A stretch of DNA of 64,000 bases from positions 1,708,501 through 1,772,500 of the forward strand of contig NC_064045.1 of the NCBI RefSeq assembly GCF_932526225.1. The letters run 5' to 3'. Below the pieces are notes generated by a model. That model was not told where the DNA came from. It did no database searches and saw only the letters and a list, made by a program, of their open reading frames with translations. The number at the start of each line of letters is the position of its first letter. Within the stretch, counting starts at the first letter, position 1. This document shows positions 31,703-42,200 of this stretch, in pieces. Origin of the DNA: Nematostella vectensis (Eukaryota; Cnidaria; Anthozoa; Actiniaria; Edwardsiidae). A program made the translations under genes and the position numbers.

Positions 31703-33720
31703 ATTCACATTTCGAAACATTCAACTGCTCATATGCAGGGAATAAATGAGGCTTTGCGGTCGTGCATGTAGCCATAGCCTACTCCAGGTACTACCAGAAA
31801 ATGCAATAAATTGAGTGTGCTTAAGTTAGTTCATATTTTGAGACCCATTTCCTGGAAAAAAAATAAAAATTCCTCGTTTTTAACATGTTCCGACAAAGGG
31901 ATTTCTGGTTTCTCATTTTTTTTCCTGTTAATAACATCACTTAAACGGTTTATGTGCAGTTCAGAATTTTTATTGCACGTGGTTCCAACTGGGTCTACGT
32001 TAGGACTTGACACACAGGGAGCTCACCTCTACGGTTTGAATAAAGTTAGAGTTGTTTTTTAGCTTTGCGTTGTTGATTATTTTTTTAGTGCGTGTGGGCG
32101 TTTGAATCTCTTGTCTACTTTTTCGGCGCCCGGTGCTTTCTGGCACTCTTTCATTGGTTAGCGGTCTATTGGCCGTCTCGACTGCTAAATGGCTTCCGTG
32201 TCACGGCATACCTAGTAAAAAAACTACAGTCACGTGATTTGTGATGTCATCGAGGATGTCACTAAAAGCAAAACTACTCCGATTTCATTAGAACAAAAAT
32301 ATCCATTCTCATGAACAAAACATCATATAACAACTAATCTTAGTATGTGTCATGAAGTTGACGTCGTCAAAAACAGAAATAATAATAATATTTAATTTTT
32401 GTTTAATTATTAAGCGAAAATAAGCAAACATTTGGTCGTTTGGAGCTCCGCTTTTCGGCAGTGCCTAAATCTATATATTATTGTGCCTGCCTCGCGGTGG
32501 GATGATTTGCATAAAGGTTTATTGTCGAGTGGTAATGCTGCAGATTTTTTTATCCACCGTTTATTGAATTCTTAAAAAAGGTGTGGTCTATTTGACTACA
32601 TGGCACATTGCTTCCATAAAACTGTGTTTTTGTTTTGAGTTCACATTTATTATTATTTCATTTAAGACTACACACTTGGTTGAGGAAGTGAATATTGTCT
32701 TAATACAGAAAAAAATTATTGTCCGGTAATAATTATTGTCCGGTCTCAAATATTTTGTGAGGGAGCAAATTGAAATTGTTCTATGCTTTTGATTTTAAAT
32801 ATTTAATCCCTGATCCCCCTCCTTGCCTTCACTGCGGAGGCAACCGTGGAAAAGTAAAGAAATATATTTATATCAAGCCGTGTGTGTACAAGATTAGCCC
32901 TTCAAGTGTACCGCTTTCTAGGCAAACAAAACATAGAAATTCCGCTTATAGTTGAATAAGGACTGTTTGCATTTTAATGGACAATCCACTGATAAAATCC
33001 ATTTGCAGTGAAACCTACTAAGTTCCAAATACAAAATGAAAAATAAAAACGAGTTCGTTTCTTTGCTAATTATTTTCCTTCATGTTATGAAAGCTTCTAA
33101 TCACAGAGTAAACATATCCTGACACGCACCTTGCTAAGATGTTGGTTTTGGGATATTGAACTTCGTCGTTTATCCAATGGGAGTACAGTAATGTTTTGGT
33201 ACAGCTCTCATCGAAAACTCAAGGACTATTTGGACAAAACGTGCTGCAATCTGCGTGTAAGCAGGGAAAGAACATTGGGCTGATTTAATAACAAGGTCAT
33301 TATCCACTGGAGGCTTGATGGTAAGTTGGATATTTTTAGTCGGTTAATGATAATGAGAGCTGAAGAGCGAAAAAGTATGAAACAATTTGTTTCGTAAGTT
33401 TGATGCTTTTCGATGTTTTGAAATTACGCAAAAAATGAGATGCTTTTGTCGCTCGCCTTATGAAAGGTTGTGGAATATTTAAAAAATTCATAAATTGTAA
33501 GTTTAAATTTCAGCTTCATTTCAATAGTAAATACTAATAGATATGGGTAAATCTGAACGCTAAAGAGCTCCAGCTTATTTCATGGTTTTTAGAATTGTTT
33601 GTTTAAAGTTGATGAATTTGTTCCACAGAAAACATCTTCAAAACGCGGATAAGGAATTTTCCAAATGTGAAACTTATGGGCTATCATACTACTTTGTCAT
33701 TTGCCGCCGATTCTTATGTT
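31703..33720. other. Intergenic, no clear gene
   Basis: A further terminus of the hairpin element is at 32431-32480 (TTTGGTCGTTTGGAGCTCC then CGGCAGTGCC). Around 32230-32260 are TCACGTGA and GATGTCATCGA palindromic pieces like those at 44.2-44.9 kb. No coding region is supported. Confidence 0.5.
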
Positions 33721-33724
33721 CAAA

Positions 33725-34300
33725 TGTGTACATCCACGACATAACAACATAACATGACAAAAGGCATAAACATAACGAGAACGAGAGAAAAACGCCTCTT
33801 ATGTCGTTATGTCAGTTTTCAAGAACCATTATGTCTTGATTCAAACATTTTGCGCGTTTATTCCACAAGAATTTCGGCGCCGTGGCGCTCGCCGTCGCGC
33901 CAAAACCAAAAAGAAAACAAAGCCTGGTAATGGCGGGGATTTCTCTTTTCTCTGTGAAAATATGGGCCGGAACTACCGAGTTCGGAACTACCGACTACAT
34001 TCTTCCTGTCCTAAGTCCTGACGCCATTGCTGTTCTAATTCCGATCTTATGTCGATATGTGGTTATGTTGTTTTATTGTTATTTTGATATGCATTATGTT
34101 GATATCTTGTTATGTTCTATGTTGTGTTCTATGTTGATATGTCCTTATTTTGCTATATGGTTATGACGACGCTATGTTGTCATGTCGTTATGTTTTTATA
34201 TCCTTATGTTGATATGTCCTTATTTTGTTATTTGGTTATGACGACGCTATGTTGTTATGTCAATATGTTGATATGTTGTTGTATCGTTATGTTGATATGT
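33725..34300. repeat. Irregular TTATGTYGNTATG tandem repeat
   Basis: Many degenerate copies of ACATAACA/TTATGTCGTTATG and TTATGTTGATATGTCC occur, densest at 34040-34300. Open frames here are repeats of Met/Leu/Cys codons and not credible. Confidence 0.7.
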
Positions 34301-34349
34301 CTCCTGTGTGCACCTGTGTGCAAATCACTTCACCGGTGTTTGCGCCTTA

Positions 34350-34540
34350 AACGCAATGGCTATATGCCCGACAGTCGGGAAAGGTCCTCAATAAACTAAA
34401 CGCAGATTCGCTTGCTCTTTCTCAACAAATATAGAATGCCTTTATTTCACTATATTTTATTTGAATGAAATTGAAAGGTGTCGGGCATTAAGTCAATTGC
34501 TAGGACCTTACCCCACTGTCGGGTATATTGCCACTGCGTT
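34350..34540. mobile_element. MITE with ~39-bp terminal inverted repeats
   Basis: AACGCAATGGCTATATGCCC (then GACAGTCGGGAAAGGTCCT) at the left is mirrored by AGGACCTTACCCCACTGTCG (then GGTATATTGCCACTGCGTT) at the right, with about five mismatches. The total is 191 bp. The target duplication is not clear. Confidence 0.75.
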
Positions 34541-34803
34541 TTTCTAAATAGGTGTATTCTGAAAGATATGCGAATATCAAAAGGGAAAGACAGCTGAAGC
34601 CGCACGCCCACAAACTGTTATTAGGTTGTGACAGGGTTTTTTACGTCGGTCTATTTCCGTTATTATCTTCTAATTAGAACGCCCACCAGACGCTTGTTAG
34701 TGTAAACAGAAGATTAAAGTGGTGAAAAGCTACGAAAGCGACCTCGGCCTGTGTCTCAGGTGCCAGAGCCTGTGTGGGCGTCTGGGTCTGTTTTGATTTT
34801 ATA

Positions 34804-36054
34804 TTTTAGGTAGTCAACACCCGTCTTAACGTCGGAATAGTTTTCTCAAACACTTTTAGGTAGTCAACACCCGTCTTAACGTCGGAATAGTTTTCTCAAA
34901 CACTTTTAGGTAGTCAACACCCGTCTTAACGTCGGAATAGTTTTCTCAAACACTTTTAGGTAGTCAACACCCGTCTTAACGTCGGAATAGTTTTCTCAAA
35001 CACTTTTAGGTAGTCAACACCCGTCTTAACGTCGGAATAGTTTTCTCAAACACTTTTAGGTAGTCAACACCCGTCTTAACGTCGAAATAGTTTTCTTAAA
35101 CACTTTTAGGTAGTCAACACCCGTCTTAACGTCGGATTAGTTTTCTCAAACACTTTTAGGTAGTCAACACCCGTCTTAACGTCGGAATAGTTTTCTCAAA
35201 CACTTTTAGGTAGTCAACACCCGTCTTAACGTCGGAATAGTTTTCTCAAACACTTTTAGGTAGTCAACACCCGTCTTAACGTCGGAATAGTTTTCTCAAA
35301 CAATTTTAGGTAGTCAACACCCGTCTTAACGTCGGAATAGTTTTCTCAAACACTTTTAGGTAGTCAACACCCGTCTTAACGTCGAAATAGTTTTCTTAAA
35401 CACTTTTAGGTAGTCAACACCCGTCTTAACGTCGGAATAGTTTTCTCAAACACTTTTAGGTAGTCAACACCCGTCTTAACGTCGGAATAGTTTTCTCAAA
35501 CACTTTTAGGTAGTCAACACCCGTCTTAACGTCGGAATAGTTTTCTCAAACACTTTTAGGTAGTCAACACCCGTCTTAACGTCGGAATAGTTTTCTCAAA
35601 CACTTTTAGGTAGTCAACACCCGTCTTAACGTCGGAATAGTTTTCTCAAACACTTTTAGGTAGTCAACACCCGTCTTAACGTCGAAATAGTTTTCTTAAA
35701 CACTTTTAGGTAGTCAACACCCGTCTTAACGTCGGAATAGTTTTCTCAAACACTTTTAGGTAGTCAACACCCGTCTTAACGTCGGAATAGTTTTCTCAAA
35801 CACTTTTAGGTAGTCAACACCCGTCTTAACGTCGAAATAGTTTTCTTAAACACTTTTAGGTAGTCAACACCCGTCTTAACGTCGAAATAGTTTTCTTAAA
35901 CACTTTTAGGTAGTCAACACCCGTCTTAACGTCGGAATAGTTTTCTAAAACACTTTTAAGTAGTCAACACCCGTCTTAACGTCGGAATAGTTTTCTCAAA
36001 CACTTTTAAGTAGTCAACACCCGTCTTAACGTCGGAATAGTTTTCTCAAGCACT
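34804..36054. repeat. 50-bp satellite, 25 copies, nearly identical
   Basis: The unit is TTTTAGGTAGTCAACACCCG then TCTTAACGTCGGAATAGTTT and TCTCAAACAC. Copies are almost identical. A linked double variant (GTCGAAATAG with TTCTTAAAC) appears at about 35083, 35383, 35683, 35833 and 35883. The first three are exactly 300 bases apart, so a six-unit block was duplicated. Confidence 0.97.
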
Positions 36055-36655
36055 TAAAAAATCCGTCATTTTATATTTTATACAACGTCTTCAAAAACGT
36101 TATTACATAAAAGGCACGGGTTTGTCAGCTTAAAGTTTTCGTTTTGCACTATGCGTTTATTTTTCTCTAAATTAGGTCTTGCGCGCGTTGACGTAAAAGG
36201 CGAGAGGTAGCGGTCTCAGATCAAGGACGGTGGAGTCGGTAAAATAGAGAAGGACAAAGTGGTATAAAAGTAAGTATCGTAGCTTGATTGCTTTTTTACT
36301 TTCTGTGTTGTTGTTGTTGTTTTTCGGGGCATATTCTTCCCGTAAAATATCTCTATATTTCATTTGATTCTAATTGTACGCTTGTAATTATATTATTTTT
36401 TTACAGGACATTTCCTTCTCTACTCTGGGGCTTAATCCTATCCATCTTTCTAGAATGTGTGCTAGAACCTACTAGAATGTACACTTGTACGCTTGGGTGC
36501 AGTGTTTGGGCGTGATTCCTGTTTACTACAGCCTCATCCAACTTGACACTGGAATAAACACGAAATAATCCGCTCGCTTCAGCTTGTGATCTTTGTCTAA
36601 CTGCTCCGTGAGCCTGCAAGTTTGTCGCGTGCATCGTACGCGCGCCCTCATCACA
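36055..36655. other. Upstream region of the GPCR gene
   Basis: A plausible 3' splice site (TATTTTTTTACAG, to about 36407) suggests the coding exon carries a 5' UTR that begins there, with a first exon further upstream. No other feature is seen. Confidence 0.4.
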
Positions 36656-37714
36656 ATGAACACCACATTAGAAGCAATCCGCTCTGTCCAGCTCGCCATC
36701 ATCGTGCCGATAAACCTACTCGGTAATGGGGCCGTTTGCGGCGTGGTCGCACGCACTCCCTCTATGCAAACACACATGAACTATCTCCTCGTAAACCTCG
36801 CTATCAGTGATATGATGGTAGCCGTCTTCATGACCCTCGATCAGGTGTTTTTACATGGAGTAGCTACCCATCCCGCGGGTATCGCGGGCGACTACGTGTG
36901 CAAGTTCGTTACGGGCAAGCTACTCTCATGGGTGGGGTCAGTCGCATCTGTGTTCACAATGACAGCAGTGGGCTTTGAGAGATTCTACGCGATAGTGCAC
37001 CCGCTTAGCAACCGTGGGCGCATAACAAAGAGGGTGTTTTGGCGGGTAATTATTGCATGCTGGGTATTCGCGTGCTGTTTCAACATCCCTTTAGTGTTGG
37101 TTAGGGTGTATAATACGGAGCAGGCCAGAACGGGTTACCTGTGTCGGAGCAACTGGCCTAACGTCATGCTTGCGATTGCGTACAACATCGCCTGGTTACT
37201 CTTCCTCGGGGTCATCCCGCTAGGAATTATGGGGTACTTGTATAGCAGTATTGTTAAGACGTTGTGGTTTAGCGGCAAAACGCATGAAGGCGAGGCCACT
37301 CAGCAAGTTCGCTTAAAAGCCCGCCAGCGTGTCACGAAAATGCTAATTATTATTTCCGCCATATATGGACTGTGCTGGTTACCAAACCTCCTCATTAGTG
37401 TTGCTTCGTATTTTGTTGACGATGGGAACCCTGCGGTTTTGTCATACGGGTATCTGATAACGGAAGTACTGGTATTGATCAACAGCAGCATCAACCCTTT
37501 TGTGTACAGCATCCAAAGCCAGAAGTTTCGCAACGGCGTAAGAGCCCTCGTGTGCTGCAGGGGTAGTCAGCGGATACACGCGAAAGAAGAGACTGCAGAG
37601 GGAAGCAAAATGTGCAACAATAACAAGTGTGTAGAGACCAACCTTAAAGACATATCAGCATGCAGCAGTTATAGAGACAAGGGGGTAGACACCAGTCTTA
37701 AAGACATAGCATAA
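36656..37714 (+). CDS. Class A (rhodopsin-type) G-protein-coupled receptor, intronless coding region, 352 aa
   Basis: Seven hydrophobic segments with class A marks: GN at residue 24 (N1.50), LAISD with D52 (2.50), C82 before TM3, ERF at 108-110 in place of DRY, a Trp in TM4, GVIPLG in TM5, LCWLP in TM6 and NPFVY in TM7. Then comes a helix-8-like QSQKFRNGVRALVCC with palmitoylatable cysteines. The frame stays open to 36593, but 36656 is the first ATG and leaves a short N-terminus with an NTT glycosylation site, as usual in this family. The tail has two similar segments, VETNLKDIS and VDTSLKDIA. It resembles cnidarian amine or neuropeptide orphan receptors; the ligand cannot be told from sequence. 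Signalling would be through heterotrimeric G proteins at the plasma membrane. Confidence 0.93.
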   Translation: MNTTLEAIRSVQLAIIVPINLLGNGAVCGVVARTPSMQTHMNYLLVNLAISDMMVAVFMTLDQVFLHGVATHPAGIAGDYVCKFVTGKLLSWVGSVASVFTMTAVGFERFYAIVHPLSNRGRITKRVFWRVIIACWVFACCFNIPLVLVRVYNTEQARTGYLCRSNWPNVMLAIAYNIAWLLFLGVIPLGIMGYLYSSIVKTLWFSGKTHEGEATQQVRLKARQRVTKMLIIISAIYGLCWLPNLLISVASYFVDDGNPAVLSYGYLITEVLVLINSSINPFVYSIQSQKFRNGVRALVCCRGSQRIHAKEETAEGSKMCNNNKCVETNLKDISACSSYRDKGVDTSLKDIA

Positions 37715-37814
37715 TAATGCTCAAGGCAGTCTTCTACTGACGTCTTAAATTAGAGCATATGGTAATATTTGACAATTAATTGGCATTGGGCTAAAGAATG
37801 AAGGGGCTTCAGAC

Positions 37815-37852
37815 CCTCCACGCCCTCCACGCCCTCCACGCCCTCCAGCTCC
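37815..37852. repeat. Short 9-bp tandem repeat (CGCCCTCCA)
   Basis: Four consecutive copies lie about 100 bases after the GPCR stop, probably in the 3' UTR. Confidence 0.7.
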
Positions 37853-37918
37853 CACGCCAACTGAATGTTATAATTGCTTTATTTTTTGTTGTGAACTAAA
37901 AATAATTTATTGGACTTA

Positions 37919-37989
37919 TTGCATAGTCTATGTAAACCTTAAGACATTTTGCATATCAATAAGTCTTAAGGTTTACATGGACTATGCAA
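37919..37989. repeat. Perfect-stem hairpin, 27-bp arms
   Basis: TTGCATAGTCTATGTAAACC(TTAAGAC) at 37919-37945 is mirrored at 37963-37989 with one mismatch; the loop is 17 bases. It could be a small MITE, or an RNA hairpin in the GPCR 3' region. Confidence 0.75.
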
Positions 37990-38104
37990 TCAAAGCTATA
38001 TTATTTGTTAATGCTTTTCATTCACAGCAATACAAGTTTTTGATAATTTTTTTTTCCATAAGTGAAAAGATTGGATTCTAAATTTGGAATAAGTTTTTCG
38101 TTTT

Positions 38105-38345
38105 TTATCACCAAGCACCAAGCTGAATAATAGTTTGCTTCTTATCGCCTGCCAGCTGCGTGATTAGTAATAGTTTGCTACTTATCGCCTGCTAGCTAAT
38201 GATTAGTGATAGTTTGCTACTTATCGCCTGCTAGCTGCTGATTAGTGAAAGTTTGCTACTTATCACCTGCTAGCTGAATACCAGTTTGCTACTTATCGCC
38301 TGCTAGCTGAATAATAGTTAGCTACTTATCGCCTGCTAGCTGCGT
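38105..38345. repeat. Tandem repeat TAGTTTGCTACTTATCGCCTGCTAGCTG
   Basis: About six copies at spacings of roughly 30-45 bases, with alternative linkers (AATAA or CGTGATTAGTAA). Confidence 0.85.
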
Positions 38346-39228
38346 GATTCTCAAAATAAAGCGCGTGCTCTTAGCCAATCAGAATCGACATAATAATAAG
38401 GCAATTTATTCTAAAAAGAGACCCTGATAAAAAATAATATTTGATGTGTATGCTGGTGACCTGTTAAACAAAATAATGGGCCTTTTTTGCTAACAAAAGC
38501 TTATTTCTAGTTTACTGATCTATTCCTAGTTCAAAAATCTATGGTTATGTTTTCCATAATGCAGTTTCAACGTAATGACAAAGAAAAAAAATAATTAAAA
38601 AAACTCCACAAATAAATGAAAATGTCCCACTTTTACCTTAAAAGACTCATTATCTGTTCGACAATACTTTGTCGTGTGTGTGTGTGGGGGGGGGGGGGTG
38701 GGGGAGGTGACAGACGTTTTCTTTCCTCACGAGACAGGAAAAAAGCCAGCGTTATCTAGGTATCTCTTTATCTCGGCTAAAGAGCACGGAGTTGTTATGG
38801 CGCGAATTGGAGCCAACCGTCTAGTTTTGTTAATTGCATTTCCTATCGCAGACCAGAAAGTCAGTGCGGTCCAATCCAAATTTGAGTCTTATCTCAAATT
38901 TTATTCTGTTTGTTTGCCTCGGGCTTTGTAGAAAAGAAAGCCATTTTCTCTAAAACTGTCAATGTAAAAAAAAACTTAAGGATGTAGCACTAACTCTCTC
39001 CTAGAAAATGAATTCTATTTTAACAATTAAAACCTACGGGCACTTTTTTCTCTCTTTAATTATTAAACGCTTTTAAGCGTAGCAGACGTATCTTGGTAAT
39101 TTGACATATTGGCAATTGGTAGCCTGGAAGAGCAGAAGTGGGTTCTTGTTCATTGCCGAGCAATCTCTCAGGAACCGGGTAGAAAATCGCTTGTTAGTGC
39201 CACTCGGATCTCTCGAATTCTTGTAGTT
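38346..39228. other. Intergenic stretch upstream of the channel gene
   Basis: It contains a GT run followed by poly-G (38671-38705) and otherwise unremarkable sequence. The open frame through 38674-38931 has no recognisable domain. Confidence 0.4.
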
Positions 39229-42200
39229 ATGACGGCGGCGGAGCGTTTGTTTCTCAACCTGGAAGTATTTCTGTTCTTGGCGGCGTGTTTGAGCGGTATT
39301 ACAAGCGCTTTGGCGGGAAAATGCCGTCTGCACGACAACCAAAGCCAATTCGAAGTGAAGTATTGGGACATTGAACCGTATATTTCAAAGAATGAAGGTT
39401 ACTTGAAGGGTTAGTGAGTTTTGTTTAAACAAAATATTAATATAAACTTATGAAAACAAGTATATGTTTCTGAGCAATCACCAGGGGTTCTTGGATTGTG
39501 AATAATTATATAATTATATATATTATTATATAGAACACCTACATCATAAAATATTCGGATAGAATACATAGATGTAACTAACTCTCTGCAGATATTTCTC
39601 ATGGACATCTTTATATGTGCGCAATTGATAGAGAAATAAGTGCATTCATCAAAACAGCAAAGATGTCGTGATCCTAAACTCGAACATATACCACAACTTT
39701 ATCTAACTGTCAAATTTTGTTTTTTATTAAGACTTCTACAGGGTCAAAGGAATGAAAAAGGTATAGGTGCTGCAAATGCAAAAAAAAGTACTACAGCGTA
39801 ACTAAATTATAATGAACTATAAGTTCTTCATTCATATTGAATTTTAAGGAGCGCAAATAACTCATTAGCCATTTCTGTAGCAGGTATCATAGAAGTGAAA
39901 ATCACCCCCAAACAATGAAAATATATGTCAGTTCTTTTTCTGCCTTTCTTTAATCACAACTCCACATTCTTGTCTGGAATGATTTAATTCTGATACTAGA
40001 AATAGATTGACTGACACTAAAAATAGACTGACTGATAATAAGTAATTATTTTTTTTACCAAAACACCATATTTCATAATAAACAAATGTGATGAATAAAT
40101 TTTATCTGATTGAATAAAATGAAGTTTCTTATTTTGTTGAGATAGCTTAGGACCCATCTGCTAATCTAATTGATTTTAAAACAACTTTAAAATACATGGA
40201 AAGGAATAAACACAGACAGCGAACGATACATAACATATCAACATATCCATCAATGTATTATCTTTGCATAACTATCTATCAACATATCCATCAATGTATT
40301 ATCTTTGCATAACTATCTATCAACATATCCATCAATGTATTATCTTTGCATAACTATCTCTCAACATATCCATCAATGTATTATCTCTGCATAACTATCT
40401 ATGAACATAATAATTAATGTATTATCTCTGCATAACTATCTATCAACATATCCATCAATGTATTTTCTGTGCATCTATCAACATATTCATCAATGTATAT
40501 TATTATCTTTTCATAGGCACTGCCCGAAAGCGGAGCTCCAAACCCTAACTGACTGACTGACTGACTGACTGAGTTTTGGAGCTCCGCTTTCGGGCAGTAC
40601 CTATGCAAAGATAGTACATTGGTGGATATGTTGATAGATGCAAAGAAAATACATTGATGGATATGTTGACCGCGGTCGTTACAGGAGGATCCGGATTGTC
40701 GGTCAGTCGGCCAGTCGGTTAGTGAGTTAGTCGGTCAGGGAAACTTCAGTGAAAAAAGATAGGTTTTTATTCGGTACTTATTGTAATCAAAGCATCAGAT
40801 CGATAATTCGTAAAAAGACGGATCTCAATTGAAAAAATAGAGACCTTAGAATAAATCAATGAATCTACAATTTTGACACAGTATAAAGTTCCAAAAAGCT
40901 TTTTCTCAAATAACTATAAAAATATTCTATTTTTCCTCTAGCGATAAAAGTATTTGATTCGACAAGGACAAAAAGATTGCTTATTTTTGGAAGGGGGTCA
41001 TTTTTTATTGCGTTGAGCATAGGAGCACTAAATTTCAAATTAGATTAATACTTGCGGTTGATTATAGTTAAAAATTGGTAATATAAAAAAAGATTGAGAA
41101 TTTTCAGGCTTTTCTTTGATCATACGATAATTGATACCCCAACTTGAAGAAATTGATTCGAGGCCTTATGATGATTCAATCCAATTAGAACTGCGTCCCT
41201 GCTTTTGTTTACTCGAAAACTGACAAAAACTAATGTTTTAAAAAATTCTATCGACAATTTTTTTTCTTAAGCACATTTTTCCTTAAAAATAAGGGGAAAT
41301 GCCGTAATAAAAAAAATACACACAACTCCTATGTCGGAAGTATTTTATTTATAATTATACAGATGATCATATTGAATATGAAAAATAACGATATTGCTCT
41401 GGTAACAGGGTAAAACAAGGCCCAAAATAATAGAAAATGGGCCCTTGAGGATTCCTAAAATCAACGACGAACGCCTGGCGCTTTCGAAAAGTGGGGTCAC
41501 TTTTCGCTCGAGAGTCCCTGGTTCCAGACCCTCGGACGTTTCTCTATTTAGTGGCCAGCGCTTGCCACTGAATAGAGAGACGTTCGAGGCTCTGGAACCA
41601 GGATACTCGAGAGTGCGATGTTATTTACATTTAAATGCCGGCAAAACCCCACGAAAACCCGTCGTATGGCAATAAAACTTGGTATGGTTTGTTTTCAAGT
41701 CCTAAACTACTGATATATTGGTATAAACCCGGAAATTAAGAGTTTGATGCTAGGGGCACCTTTAACAGTTGCTTCTGATATTTTCGCTGATGTTCGTAAA
41801 GATTTTGTTTGCAATGACCATTCAGATATCCACTAAAAAAAATACTTCTCTTGAATGAAGATATATTATGCAGGTAAATTCCACCACGGTGATCCTAGAT
41901 ACTAACTCCTCAGAAACTAATCAGAAACTAAACAGATACTTAAAAACGGTCAGGGGGTTACTTAAAATTAAAATAATAAAAATAGCTATTTACCGAGTAA
42001 AATCAGCTAGAATCGATGGAAAGGCATTATAAATATCGTTTCTTAAATTATTTACAGCAACTTATGTAATTTTTGTGCATCCTAGACTTATGTCTGATTA
42101 GAATACCTTGTCTGGTTTCTGGTTTAGACGCTTGCAAATTTCTATGCAATACGCAAGGAAATAGCTATAATATGCATTTCTAAAACGTTTCTGAACCGAT

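Noticed and set aside
34804-36054. CRISPR-like array
   Set aside because: The units are contiguous with no unique spacers, and the region is eukaryotic. It is a plain satellite.
39109-39228. N-terminal extension of channel exon 1 to 39109
   Set aside because: The extra 40 codons begin at a non-ATG codon. The ATG at 39229 leads directly into a hydrophobic signal peptide.
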